Source: Aureimonas pseudogalii
GTDB taxonomy: Bacteria; Pseudomonadota; Alphaproteobacteria; Rhizobiales; Rhizobiaceae
Direction of reading: 5' to 3'
Assembly (NCBI RefSeq): GCF_014196835.1
Contig: NZ_JACIEK010000001.1
Span: forward strand, 756,283 to 820,282
Length of the DNA stretch: 64,000 bases
The notes beneath the pieces are model-generated. The model did not search any database and was not told where the DNA came from. It was given only the letters and a program-made list of their open reading frames with translations. The translations under genes were made by a program, and so were the position numbers. Positions 17,353 through 26,068 of the stretch are shown here, one piece after another; within the stretch, counting starts at the first letter, position 1, and each line of letters begins with the position of its first letter.

Positions 17353-17736
17353 TCAGACTTCGCCGAGGATCAGAACGAGGCGGGTGTCGCCGCGATCATC
17401 GATGCGCAGGATCTCGAACCAGGGCTTGCCCCGCCGGCTGACGGCGCGGATACGATCGCCGAGCCGCACGCCGGTGGCCGGGTACGCCGCGAGATCGATG
17501 TGCAGTTCGGCCTTCCCCGACGCGATCCGCGTCCGCCAGTCCTGCGCCGTCCCGCCGGTGAGGTTCCCCTCCTCGCCCCCGCCGGTGCGCAGCACCGCCA
17601 TGATGCTGGAAGGAGGCTTCGCCGGATCCGCACGCCCCTTGGTGAGAAAGGCGATCTCGACCGGCTCGGCGAACGCGCGGTCGACGGCCGCACTGACCTC
17701 GGCACGGACATCGCCGTGGGCCCCGCGGATAGGCAT
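17353..17736 (-). CDS. Probable head-tail joining protein (FII-like position)
   Basis: 127 aa, beta-rich. It stands two genes after the major capsid gene, where lambda-type heads encode FII. The segments VEIAFLTKGRADPAKPP and GVRLGDRIRAVSRRGKPWFEILRIDDRG fit a small barrel that closes the connector. Similarity to lambda FII is by order and size (117 aa in lambda), not a clear motif. Confidence 0.6.
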   Translation of the reverse strand: MPIRGAHGDVRAEVSAAVDRAFAEPVEIAFLTKGRADPAKPPSSIMAVLRTGGGEEGNLTGGTAQDWRTRIASGKAELHIDLAAYPATGVRLGDRIRAVSRRGKPWFEILRIDDRGDTRLVLILGEV

Positions 17737-17742
17737 GGCGGG

Positions 17743-17988
17743 TCAGCCTTCGGGCTGCAGCGCCGCGAGGATCTCGGCCTTGGTCGCCGACGGGCTCACC
17801 TCGACGCCGCGCTTCGTCGCCGTCGCGAGCAGCTGATCCTTCGACATCTCGGCAAGGGTCAGCACGCGCTTCGGCTTGCCGCTCTCGTCGACGTTCACGA
17901 TCGTATGGGTGCCGGCGCTGACGGCGTCCTGCGCCGGCCCAAAGCGCATCGTCTCGATCTTGCCCGACTCGTTGTTTCTGACCTGCAT
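17743..17988 (-). CDS. FI-like DNA packaging protein with HeH/LEM domain
   Basis: 81 aa. Residues 44-81 form an HeH/SAP-like helix-extension-helix module (LAEMSKDQLLATATKRGVE, then SATKAEILAAL), found in phage packaging accessory proteins and in Rho N-termini. It sits between capsid and FII-like genes, the place of lambda gpFI, which helps terminase reach the prohead. The N-terminal half is beta-like. Confidence 0.7.
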   Translation of the reverse strand: MQVRNNESGKIETMRFGPAQDAVSAGTHTIVNVDESGKPKRVLTLAEMSKDQLLATATKRGVEVSPSATKAEILAALQPEG

Positions 17989-17998
17989 CGAACGATCC

Positions 17999-19036
17999 TC
18001 AGTTGCTGGAGGTGAGGCGGACGAGAAGCCCGGGACGCTTCACGAGGGGCAGCGGGTTCGACTGCGAGTGCAGCTTCACGTACCGCTGGAACTCCGGATC
18101 GACCGCCTGGCGGACGTAGATCTGCTCGCCGAACGTGTTGACCGTGTCCATGAAGTCCGCCGGCGCCCAGTACGTCGTGAACGTGTCGGTCGTGCCAATC
18201 GGGAAGGCGATGGCCTCGCCGGCGGGAACGAAGCGGCGGTTCGCGTAGGTGCCGTCTTCCTGCAGGTACTGCGCCGAGCCCCGGTATTCCTCGATCGTCA
18301 GACCGTGGAAGGGGAACCCGCGACGCACGTCCTGGCGCAGCGGATTGTTCTGCCCGTCGTAGTACTTGTAGATCTCCTCGACGCTCTTGTGGCCGATGAA
18401 CTTCTCGAACCACTCCGGCGACGCCAGCACGTGAATGCCGGTCATCACCTCGCCCATGAGGTTGTCTTCCATGTAGGCGACCACCGAGCGGGCCTTCGCC
18501 TTGACGTTCGTCGCTTCCGTGCCGAGCGTGAAGTCGACGGACTTCTGCGTCACGCCGAAGGCGGTGAACAGGTTCAGCAGCGACGAGCCGTCACTGTCGA
18601 GGATCTCGCCGCGCAGCGCCCCCATCCGCATGTGCTCGATCGTGATGGCGTGCTTGCGCCGCATCACCGCTTCCTTGCGGGTCACGACCGACATGACGGC
18701 CTCGAGGACCTGGTCGGCAGCGGTGCGGGCGATGATGTTCTGGACGTCGTCCGCCCGCACGAAGTCGTCGTGAGGGATGTGGAAGGCGCCGAACTGACGA
18801 ACGCCGCGCTTCTCGGGCATGCCGAGCGAGGACGGCGCGCCGCGCTCGCGTGTCGGCAGGAGGTTCAGCGTGCCGTTCGAGAACTGCACGGCGACGCTGG
18901 TCGTGGCGATCGGCTCATCGACGAACAGTCCGAGCTCGCGGATCCTGCCGTAATCGTTCGGGACGATGTTAATGGCCTGCGTCAGCGACGTCGACGAGAA
19001 CACCGAGTTGCCGAAGATGTCGAGAATGGGGTTCAT
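17999..19036 (-). CDS. Major capsid protein (lambda gpE family)
   Basis: 345 aa, lambda gpE family (341 aa in lambda). Key regions include the N-terminal FSSTSLTQAINIVPNDYGRI, the ARTAADQVLEAVMSVVTRKEAV helix, the FTLGTEATNVKAKARS segment and the C-terminal AVDPEFQRYVKLHSQSNPLPLVKRP. It forms the HK97-fold shell. It follows the decoration protein gene by three bases. Confidence 0.95.
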   Translation of the reverse strand: MNPILDIFGNSVFSSTSLTQAINIVPNDYGRIRELGLFVDEPIATTSVAVQFSNGTLNLLPTRERGAPSSLGMPEKRGVRQFGAFHIPHDDFVRADDVQNIIARTAADQVLEAVMSVVTRKEAVMRRKHAITIEHMRMGALRGEILDSDGSSLLNLFTAFGVTQKSVDFTLGTEATNVKAKARSVVAYMEDNLMGEVMTGIHVLASPEWFEKFIGHKSVEEIYKYYDGQNNPLRQDVRRGFPFHGLTIEEYRGSAQYLQEDGTYANRRFVPAGEAIAFPIGTTDTFTTYWAPADFMDTVNTFGEQIYVRQAVDPEFQRYVKLHSQSNPLPLVKRPGLLVRLTSSN

Positions 19037-19039
19037 CGA

Positions 19040-19435
19040 TCAGGCTCCTTCGCGCGCAAGGATCGGCGGGTTGAGCGCACGAAGCGCGTTCTGGACGGCG
19101 AGCCGTTCGGCGGGCGTGTCGACGTCGGCGCCGTAGAGCAGCCCCTGCATGACCACGATGGCCTCGCGGGCGACGATCACGGCGGGGGCGTCCGCACCGG
19201 TCGCGTCGACCGTGTTGAGGAGGATGCCCTTGGCGACCTGGCTGCCGTCGGTGGCGGCGACGGTCACCGGCTTGAACTTGCCGGTGGCGGTGACCTGCCC
19301 GAGGACGGTTCCGGTCTGCACCTTGCCGGCGCCGGAAGCGACGATCACCTCCTCGTAGGAGAAGCCGCTGACGTGGCTGACGGCCTTCAGCCAGTCGCTG
19401 GGGTACCGGCCTTCGAGAATGACGGGGTTGGGCAT
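19040..19435 (-). CDS. Head decoration protein D
   Basis: 131 aa, lambda gpD (HDPD) family, a trimeric cement protein on the capsid. Typical features are EVIVASGAGKVQTGTVLGQVTATG, then KFKPVTVAATDGSQVAKGILL and PAVIVAREAIVVMQGLLYG. Its ATG overlaps the protease/scaffold stop. Confidence 0.95.
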   Translation of the reverse strand: MPNPVILEGRYPSDWLKAVSHVSGFSYEEVIVASGAGKVQTGTVLGQVTATGKFKPVTVAATDGSQVAKGILLNTVDATGADAPAVIVAREAIVVMQGLLYGADVDTPAERLAVQNALRALNPPILAREGA

Positions 19436-19824
19436 CAGACGGGCTCCTTGCCGAGCTGCTTGCGCATGGTGGCGACGAGCGACGGTGCGCCATTGCCGGG
19501 GGTGAAGCGGGCGGTGGGCTGACCGCTGAGACCGTCACCGTTGAGCCGGCGGTTCTGATGCTCGGTGGCGTCGTTGGCGGGCGTGTCGCCGGCAGCGGTC
19601 GTCTTGCCCGACACCGCCAGCGTCGCCTTGGCCTCGTCCACCGTCTTGCCGGTGGCGTACAAGTGCTCGGCGAGCGGCTCACGGCCCGCGGTCTCCGGCA
19701 GCGCCATGATCGCAGCGCGCCGTTCGCGATCGGCGGTCACCGCGGCGGTTGCAGACGTGCTCATCGTCGCCTTCAGGGTCTCGAGTTCGGCGGACAATGC
19801 GTCCGCCCGTTCCTTCTCCGTCAT
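19435..19824 (-). CDS. Nested scaffold protein (internal start in the protease gene)
   Basis: 129 aa in the same frame as the protease, beginning MTEKERADALSAELETL. GAAGGAG stands six bases before this ATG, stronger than most start sites here. Lambda uses the same device for Nu3 within C. The product is helical and coiled-coil-like with a positively charged C-terminus (MRKQLGKEPV), as expected for binding capsid subunits. Confidence 0.7.
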   Translation of the reverse strand: MTEKERADALSAELETLKATMSTSATAAVTADRERRAAIMALPETAGREPLAEHLYATGKTVDEAKATLAVSGKTTAAGDTPANDATEHQNRRLNGDGLSGQPTARFTPGNGAPSLVATMRKQLGKEPV

Positions 19825-20499
19825 GGAGGTCTCCTTCGTTGGGCTGGGGCCGGTGGCCTGCGGGGCGGGGCGCGTTTCGGCGTCGGGGAGACGCCAGTCC
19901 TTCTTCTTCGCCATGGCGACGAGCCGGCGCGGCGCATTGGCGAAGACGCGGTAGTCGAAGGCGGCCACCGGCTCGGCCTTGCGTTCGGTGGTCTCGTCGG
20001 CGAAGCCGGCGGCCACGGCCTGCTCCGGCGTGAACCAGGTCTCGGCCTTCATGATCTCGCGGCATTCGTCGACCGACTTGCCCGACTTGTCCGCGTAGAC
20101 GCGGGCGTAGGCCGTGGCGAGCGCCTCGAGACCGGCGATCGTCTTCGTGTGCTCGTCCGACGTCCCGAACGTGAAGCCGCTGGGATCGTGGATCATCATC
20201 ACGGCGCCGGCGGACATGGTGACGGTTGCACCCGCCATCGCGATCAGCGACGCCGCCGACATGGCGACACCCTCGACCACGACATCGGTGACGCCGCGGC
20301 GTGCGGAGAGCACGGCATGGATCGCCGCGCCCTCGTAGGCGATCCCGCCGGGTGAGTTGACGTGAACGGTCAGGTCCGAGCCCGGGTCGATCTGCGACAG
20401 CGCGGACACCACGTCGGCGGAGGTGAAGCCGTCTTCGTAGTAGTACTCGCCGACATAGCCGGACAGCCGAAGCACGCCGTCTTCCAGAATGGCTGCCAT
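19435..20499 (-). CDS. ClpP-type prohead maturation protease with C-terminal scaffold
   Basis: 354 aa. Residues 1-170 are a ClpP/S49-like fold: HVNSPGG oxyanion loop (46-52), nucleophile Ser81 in GVAMSAASL, and His104 in MMIHDPSG. Residues 200-354 are charged, Ala-rich and helical, like lambda Nu3 scaffold. It is the gpC equivalent: it processes portal and scaffold during head maturation. An in-frame ATG at 19824 has its own strong ribosome site and probably makes the scaffold alone. Confidence 0.93.
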   Translation of the reverse strand: MAAILEDGVLRLSGYVGEYYYEDGFTSADVVSALSQIDPGSDLTVHVNSPGGIAYEGAAIHAVLSARRGVTDVVVEGVAMSAASLIAMAGATVTMSAGAVMMIHDPSGFTFGTSDEHTKTIAGLEALATAYARVYADKSGKSVDECREIMKAETWFTPEQAVAAGFADETTERKAEPVAAFDYRVFANAPRRLVAMAKKKDWRLPDAETRPAPQATGPSPTKETSMTEKERADALSAELETLKATMSTSATAAVTADRERRAAIMALPETAGREPLAEHLYATGKTVDEAKATLAVSGKTTAAGDTPANDATEHQNRRLNGDGLSGQPTARFTPGNGAPSLVATMRKQLGKEPV

Positions 20500-20506
20500 G
20501 GGAACC

Positions 20507-20752
20507 TCAGTAGGGACGCGTCATCCGCCCGCTCATCGCGAAGCGGGTTCGGGCCGGTTTCTCGCCGCGCGAGATCGCGCATTGGCGAAGGGCTTCGTTC
20601 AGAGCCTTGGTCACCTCACCGAGCGATGCGCCCGCGAACCGGGTCATGTCCGACCCGAACCGCGCTTCGGTAATCATCTCGCCCGACAGGAGAGCCATCT
20701 CGACCTGCCGAAGCTTGGCGGCGCGCTCGCACCAGTCGATCATCTCAGCCAT
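20507..20752 (-). CDS. Head-tail joining protein gpW-like
   Basis: 81 aa from the ATG at 20752, which overlaps the portal stop as TGATG. It resembles lambda gpW (68 aa): two helices with a short hairpin, here CERAAKLRQVEMALLSGEMITEARFGSDMTRFAG in pieces over residues 8-41, then GEVTKALNEALRQ. It seals the head after packaging. It lies after the portal rather than before it as in lambda. Confidence 0.85.
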   Translation of the reverse strand: MAEMIDWCERAAKLRQVEMALLSGEMITEARFGSDMTRFAGASLGEVTKALNEALRQCAISRGEKPARTRFAMSGRMTRPY

Positions 20753-22374
20753 CACGTGCTCTTCTTCACTCGAACGGGCTCGATGTCCGGCTGAGGCGCG
20801 TTCGCGCCGGCGCCGCCCATCGTCCGCCCGAAGGGGTGCGGGATCTTCCGCCGGTCGAGGACCGTGATCTCGCGCTCGATCTGCGCGGCCGTCTCTTCCC
20901 AGTCGCGGCCGAGAAGCCCGGCCTCGTCGGACAGCGACGACAAGCCGAGCTCGAGACGGGTCTGGGCGGCGCGGGCGCTCTTCTGATCGTCCGCCGTCGG
21001 CTGTGCCGGGCCCTGCCATTCCGCCCAGACCACCTTCTGCCGGTGCGTCTTGAAGGCCTGATATCCGCCCTTCAATGGGATCCGACCTTCGGCGATGCTC
21101 TCCTCAAGCCAAGCCTCGTAGATCGCCTGCGCGAAGGGCGCCGCGATCCGCTCCCGGCGACGCGTGACGATGGGCCAGATCGAGGAGATGCCCATCCGGA
21201 CCGACGAATACGTGGCGTCCGAATAGTCGAGGGCGAAGCTCTCGAAGGTGATGCCGATCCGGCGTGCCATCTCGCGCTGCAGGTTCTGCGAGAACGGCAG
21301 GTACTGCGACCCCGGCGTTGCCGCCGTGTGCATCTTGAACTCTTCGCCCGGGCCAAGGTGATTGACCTGCGCCGGATTCGACATGGACAAGCCCTTGTCC
21401 TTCAACGCTCCGATCCGCATCCCCCAGACGTCGATCAGATCCTGCGCCGTTTCCTTCGCGCCGTCGTAGCCGGACAGATCGTCGCCCAGCGTCTGGATGG
21501 CCTGGAACGCGATCTCGCTTGGCTCCGGGCTCTTGATCGTCGCCGCGAAGATCGTCTGTAGCAGCGCGGTCGCCAACGTCGCGTCGGCCAGCTGGTCGGA
21601 CTGCGCGACCACCTTCAGGATGGGCGCGAAGACCGAGATGCCGCGAGGGCTCCCCGGGTTGTCGCCGCGGTCCATGACGTGGATCACGTCGCGCGCGGCG
21701 ATGACGGCATCGACGTCGAGCCCGCCTTCCCGGCGCCGGAAACGGTACTGCTGGGGTCGCCCACGAGCGTCGTGGTAGATCCCCTGATCCAGCCCCTCGT
21801 ACTCGCGGGTGGTTCGCGGCAGCCGATGGGGCGCCACGAGAGAAACCTTGGTTCCCGTCTGGATGCCGTAGGCACGGCGACCCAAAGGGGTCAGGAAGTC
21901 GAGAACACCGAACGCCTCGCCGTAGACGAGGTGGTAGCGAACCACGGCGTCGAGCATCTCGGGCACGGTCGACTTGCCCGCGAGATCGCATTCCGCCGGG
22001 GTCCACGCCCACCGGCGCCATTCCGCTTCGACGAGGCGGCACCATGCGGACCGCTCTTCCTCGCTGTAGCGCAGGCCCGTGAGATCGGGACGGGCGTTCA
22101 GCTTCAGCTCGGTCCCGATCGTGTCGGACACCACCTGATCGGCAGCTCCCGCGAGCCAGCCGGAGTTGTGCACGAAGTCCAGCGCCAGGGCGGAGGCGCG
22201 CTCGGCCGCCTCCCAGACGTCGATGCGAGCGTCGCGAGTGACCGCCTGACGCATCGCCAGGATGCGAGAGGGGTCGTTTCGCAGATATTTCGCCGTGGGC
22301 CGCGCCGCCGGAACAGGAGCTGCCATCGTGGCGGTGCCCGCCTTGACGCGCATCCTTGGCTTCACGTCGCTCAT
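20752..22374 (-). CDS. Phage portal protein (lambda gpB family)
   Basis: 540 aa (lambda gpB 533). The family signature is seen in RYLRNDPSRILAMRQAVTRDA, TIGTELKLNARPD, VHVMDRGDNPGSPRGISVFAP-like core (written IHVMDRGDNPGSPRGIS here), LPFSQNLQREMARRIG and YSDATYSSVRMG. It makes the dodecameric packaging channel. It follows the large terminase by nine bases. Confidence 0.96.
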   Translation of the reverse strand: MSDVKPRMRVKAGTATMAAPVPAARPTAKYLRNDPSRILAMRQAVTRDARIDVWEAAERASALALDFVHNSGWLAGAADQVVSDTIGTELKLNARPDLTGLRYSEEERSAWCRLVEAEWRRWAWTPAECDLAGKSTVPEMLDAVVRYHLVYGEAFGVLDFLTPLGRRAYGIQTGTKVSLVAPHRLPRTTREYEGLDQGIYHDARGRPQQYRFRRREGGLDVDAVIAARDVIHVMDRGDNPGSPRGISVFAPILKVVAQSDQLADATLATALLQTIFAATIKSPEPSEIAFQAIQTLGDDLSGYDGAKETAQDLIDVWGMRIGALKDKGLSMSNPAQVNHLGPGEEFKMHTAATPGSQYLPFSQNLQREMARRIGITFESFALDYSDATYSSVRMGISSIWPIVTRRRERIAAPFAQAIYEAWLEESIAEGRIPLKGGYQAFKTHRQKVVWAEWQGPAQPTADDQKSARAAQTRLELGLSSLSDEAGLLGRDWEETAAQIEREITVLDRRKIPHPFGRTMGGAGANAPQPDIEPVRVKKST

Positions 22375-22382
22375 ATCAGGCC

Positions 22383-24359
22383 TCAGCTATAGCCCCTCCA
22401 GCGCGGTCGCGAGGGCGGGGTCAGTTTGGCGACCGGCTGTGCTGCGGTCTGAAGGTCGGTGACGGGCGTCTCCTGCGGCACCGCGGCGGGCGGCAGGGCG
22501 AACAACCCGTCCTCGAAGTCGAACTGCTGGTCTTTCGCCGGCGTGTCGCGCTCGGCCTCGAGGCGATCCCAAATCGCGTCGGGCATGCCGCGAATGCCGT
22601 AATGGATGGCCGCGGCCTCGGCCTGCAGATGCGCGTCGAGCATCTCGTTCGGCACCGTGGGCTCCTTCACCCACTCGTAGACCGTGAACCCCAGCTTGTT
22701 TTGCTTTGCCCGCCGGCTCTCCGACGTGAGCTGGCGATAAAACTCGTCCTCCATCCCGGTCGGAAGCCCTACGAAACCGCGGGCCAGCGGGTCGTCGCGG
22801 ACGATGTTGCGATAGAGCCCCATCTTCAGGACCGAGGTCGCGAAATTGTAGAATCGCTTGGAGTAGCGCAGCGTCTTGCCCGTGCGGCTCTTCTCCTTCT
22901 TCACCATGGCGATCAGCGGGGCCGTCTCCGACCCGACGCCGCGCACCATGATGACCTGGCTCGATGGCTTGCCCTTCACCCAGGACCAGACGTCCTCGGT
23001 GTAGGCGTTGCCGTCGATCGCCACGCGATCCGGCTTGATCTTGTTGCCCGCCGCGTTCCCCCACCGCTGCTCGATCAGCGCGTTCAGGCGCGTCTGGCAG
23101 CGCTCCTCCGAAATGTGCCCCTGGATGACGCCGGCATCGACGATCCAGCGCCTGTAATCACGGCCCCAGACCACCGCCTGCCATTCGACGCGGTCGCCCT
23201 GGCAGTCGATGCCCATCGTCAGGAGCAGCCCGCCGGCGGGGATCGAACCCCGCTGGTAGAACGACACCGCACCGCGATCCCGCAACGTCTCCCAAGGCGG
23301 GGCCTCGCCGAGCGTCTTGTAGGCGCGGCCGACCGTGTCGTTGAAGAAGACCTGCTCCTTCGACGGCACGCCCTTGGCCGCGAGATACTCCCGCGCGATC
23401 TGCTCGAACGGTTGCAGGTGCGAGTAGGCCGACCAGAGATCGAACGATCGATGGTAGCGTCGGGCACCGGGGTTGTTCGCCCGCCACTCGCCGCGCGGCA
23501 GGATCGCGCCGCGATGATGCTCGTGGATCTCGCAGCCGCATTCGACGCAGGTGAAGTGCGCCACTTCCGGCTGCGCCTCGTCGAGCACCGCCAGCATGTT
23601 CTCCCACTCGAGCGCCTGCATGTGCTCGCAGTGAGGGCACGGAATGTAGAACTCCTCTTGGCTGCCGTCGTCGAAGCTCGCCGAGATGCGGCAGCCCGGG
23701 TCGATCAGCGGCGTCGAGATCTTGAAGATCTTGGCGTCCGAGCGACCGCGGGACCGGCTGTTCGCCTGCGTCTCCGGGTCGCCCGCCAGGTTCATCTCCC
23801 ACTTCGACAGATCGTCCTGGACCTGCCGCTTCATCGTCACCTGGGACAGCGACGCCGGCGAGTTCGCGCCGGAGATCAGGATCGACCCACGTCCGTCGGC
23901 GCGCTCCTTGTAGAGCACCGAGTCCGACCCGTCGCGCGAGCGCATCGGGAACATCGCGGCCAGCGACGCCGTGCCTCTCAGCATCGGCGCCAGCTTCATT
24001 CTCGACCAGCGCACGGCGTTGTCGGCGGTCGGATGCACGAACATGAAGCTGCCCGGATCCATGTCCACCGAGCCGCCTGTAAAGACGTTCGCCAGCACCG
24101 TGCCGCCGATCTGCGCCGACTTGCGGAGCGTCACGATCCGGCACGGATCGTCCGGCGACAGCGCCCGCAGGATCTCGCTGAAATACGGGAACAGGGTCGG
24201 GTTGTAGGGCCCGTGGAACTTGGACTCCTGCTCGCTGAAGACGATGTTGTCGATCGCCCAAGCGAGATAATCGACCGGCGGCGGCGGGCTCCAGATCTCG
24301 GCGAGCACCTCTTCGGCGACCCGCTGGGCGTTGGCGGTCTGCACCACGAGCTGCGTCAT
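22383..24359 (-). CDS. Terminase large subunit (lambda gpA family)
   Basis: 658 aa (lambda gpA 641). The ATPase has a Walker-A-like KSAQIGGT at 80-87. A zinc-ribbon-like pair of CPHC and CVEC lies near residues 230-265. The nuclease begins with TMGIDCQGDRVEWQAVVWG and continues to DRVAIDGNAYTEDVW. It packages DNA from cos and cuts it. Start overlaps the small subunit stop by 4 bp. Confidence 0.96.
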   Translation of the reverse strand: MTQLVVQTANAQRVAEEVLAEIWSPPPPVDYLAWAIDNIVFSEQESKFHGPYNPTLFPYFSEILRALSPDDPCRIVTLRKSAQIGGTVLANVFTGGSVDMDPGSFMFVHPTADNAVRWSRMKLAPMLRGTASLAAMFPMRSRDGSDSVLYKERADGRGSILISGANSPASLSQVTMKRQVQDDLSKWEMNLAGDPETQANSRSRGRSDAKIFKISTPLIDPGCRISASFDDGSQEEFYIPCPHCEHMQALEWENMLAVLDEAQPEVAHFTCVECGCEIHEHHRGAILPRGEWRANNPGARRYHRSFDLWSAYSHLQPFEQIAREYLAAKGVPSKEQVFFNDTVGRAYKTLGEAPPWETLRDRGAVSFYQRGSIPAGGLLLTMGIDCQGDRVEWQAVVWGRDYRRWIVDAGVIQGHISEERCQTRLNALIEQRWGNAAGNKIKPDRVAIDGNAYTEDVWSWVKGKPSSQVIMVRGVGSETAPLIAMVKKEKSRTGKTLRYSKRFYNFATSVLKMGLYRNIVRDDPLARGFVGLPTGMEDEFYRQLTSESRRAKQNKLGFTVYEWVKEPTVPNEMLDAHLQAEAAAIHYGIRGMPDAIWDRLEAERDTPAKDQQFDFEDGLFALPPAAVPQETPVTDLQTAAQPVAKLTPPSRPRWRGYS

Positions 24360-24991
24360 GCCGCGGCGTCCTCGTTCGTCGTGACGATCGTCTCCATCGT
24401 CTCCGGCATTCCGGCAGCGTCGCGCCGGTGTCGCTTCGAGATGTCCTCGCGGGCCGCCCGGAAGCGAAGCCGCAGCGTGTGCTCGACGTCGCGCGCCGGT
24501 ACGCCGAACTGGCCGGCGACGTCGGCGGCCATCTCCGCAAGCGACCCTTCGAACGCCTGCAACATGGAGGCCGCGAGACGGCCCATGGCCTGGCGCATCT
24601 CGTCGGTCTCGGTGAAGCGGCCCTTCCGGGCCTCTTCCTCTTCGGCCGACTTCCGGTTCGCGAACTGCGAGGCTCGCAGCTTCTCCCGCTTGATCTGCTC
24701 CTCGATCGAGTCGGGTCGGGGCGCAGCCGGTGCCGCAGGCTCGGGCGGAGGCGCCTCACCCAGCCGCGTCATCAGCCCGTTGCCGAAGGCCTGGCCGATG
24801 TCGCGTTTGGCGTTGATCTGCCGCTTGGCGATATCGACCCGGATCCGCGCCAGCCGGCCTTCGCCGACCAGCGCCTCCGGCCCGATCTTGCCCTCAGAGA
24901 TCATCTGCGAGATGCGCGCGGCGCTCACGCCGATCAGCGCGGCGAAGGCACCCTTCGGCATGACCGCGTCGGGCGACATGGTCTCCGACAT
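24356..24991 (-). CDS. Terminase small subunit (Nu1-like)
   Basis: 211 aa. Residues 10-60 carry a winged-helix DNA-binding start (MPKGAFAALIGVSAARISQMIS, then IDVAKRQINAKRDIG), like lambda Nu1. Residues 70-130 are Pro/Ala-rich and then charged and helical (SIEEQIKREKLRASQFANRKSAEEEEARKG in pieces). It selects phage DNA at cos. The likely target region lies just upstream of this gene. Confidence 0.88.
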   Translation of the reverse strand: MSETMSPDAVMPKGAFAALIGVSAARISQMISEGKIGPEALVGEGRLARIRVDIAKRQINAKRDIGQAFGNGLMTRLGEAPPPEPAAPAAPRPDSIEEQIKREKLRASQFANRKSAEEEEARKGRFTETDEMRQAMGRLAASMLQAFEGSLAEMAADVAGQFGVPARDVEHTLRLRFRAAREDISKRHRRDAAGMPETMETIVTTNEDAAA

Positions 24992-25255
24992 GGACCGATC
25001 CCGTGATTGTTCACAAAAACAGCGACTTAAATCGCCGTAAGCCGTCCTAAAGGTTGCTCTTTAGGCTTCCGAAACGCCGTTAGACTGGCGAGAACCCGGG
25101 CGTTTCCCGCCCGCGGGCGCTGCGGGGACCTTGGTACGGTCCCTGACCGGGGGGGGGTGTCACATATGGGTCACACCATCGATGCGGTGTCACCGAAATG
25201 TCACGCCTGCCGAGGTGGTCTGGGTCGAGGGCGACCGGGCGCCCGGCCGTCGAGG
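24992..25255. other. Candidate cos region upstream of the terminase genes
   Basis: A 264-bp gap right before the small terminase gene, the place of lambda cosN-cosB. It holds a run of nine G (25149-25157), four GTCAC copies at 25159, 25170, 25189 and 25200 (spacing 11, 19, 11), an inverted repeat CCTAAAG/CTTTAGG near 25048-25068, and GCGACTTAAATCGC near 25022. The late promoter may also be here. No cutting site can be proven by eye. Confidence 0.5.
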
Positions 25256-25837
25256 TCAGGTCACCACGCCCTTCGTGATGCGGCCGATCTCGTGGGCGAT
25301 GCGCCTGGGTAGGACGTTCGCGACCGCGCCGGTAAAGGCGTCGGCGGTTGCCCCCTTCACCATCTCGGCAGGAATCACCACGCCGCTCTTCGAACGCTCA
25401 ATGGGCAGGCGTGAGCCGCTGGAACGGTAGAACGCGTGCCCACCGGCAATGAGTTTGGTTCGACCTTCCGGCCAGGCGCCGCCGCTCAGAAAGGTCTGCG
25501 CGAACACGGCGCGCTGGCCGAAGGGCTTGGCCGAGACACCCGCATCGGTCTCGCGCGGCTCAAAATACTTCAGACTGACGTCGCCGCCGCTCGACTCGAT
25601 CCGATACTCCAGACGTTCCCAGCCCGATCGGCGCACCCTGACGGCGCGAACAATGATGCTTTTCCGCAGGCCCGTCTGTTTTGCCAGCGCGGTGTTGACC
25701 TTGCCCTTGGCAGAGTCGCCCGTGCGGTTGATCGCACGGTTCAGCACCTTCCGGCTTTCATCGTTGCCGAGCGCCCGGATCGCCTCCGAGAACCGCTCCA
25801 AGCCGCGGATGGAGCCCCATCGAAGTTCGATGAACAT
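25256..25837 (-). CDS. Phage minor tail protein Z (GPZ)-like protein
   Basis: 193 aa from the ATG at 25837, chosen because GGAGGAG lies three bases upstream; an upstream start at 25864 adds nine residues. It matches the GPZ family (prophage minor tail protein Z): LNRAINRTGDSAKGKVNTALAKQTGLRKSII in pieces, LSGGAWPEGRTKLIAGGHAFYR, and ADAFTGAVANVLPRRIAHEIGRI. gpZ completes tails in lambda. Here it lies upstream of terminase, apart from other tail genes. Confidence 0.8.
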   Translation of the reverse strand: MFIELRWGSIRGLERFSEAIRALGNDESRKVLNRAINRTGDSAKGKVNTALAKQTGLRKSIIVRAVRVRRSGWERLEYRIESSGGDVSLKYFEPRETDAGVSAKPFGQRAVFAQTFLSGGAWPEGRTKLIAGGHAFYRSSGSRLPIERSKSGVVIPAEMVKGATADAFTGAVANVLPRRIAHEIGRITKGVVT

Positions 25838-25940
25838 CCGCTCCTCCAAAGCTGCAGCCATCACAGCTGCGGGATCATGGCAGCCTCCCGAGCGAATGGT
25901 GATGAGCGCTCAAGGGAACGCTTGCCCTAACCCCAGATAC

Positions 25941-25964
25941 GAAAAAGGCCCGCTTGCGCGAGCC
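25941..25964 (-). terminator. Intrinsic terminator after the NusG-like gene
   Basis: A 7-bp minus-strand stem (25947-25953 with 25958-25964, including one G-U pair) with GCAA loop is followed by UUUUUC. It separates the early operon from gpZ, cos and terminase. On the plus strand one pair is a C-A mismatch, so it works leftward. Confidence 0.85.
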
Positions 25965-26068
25965 CATAATTCCCTATCCTCGAAGATCGCCTCTCGCGTC
26001 TTCCGGGTGCGCCCTGCTGTCCACCCCTTGGGGTTCAGCTAGGATCGACGCATCGACCGTGATCCTTG

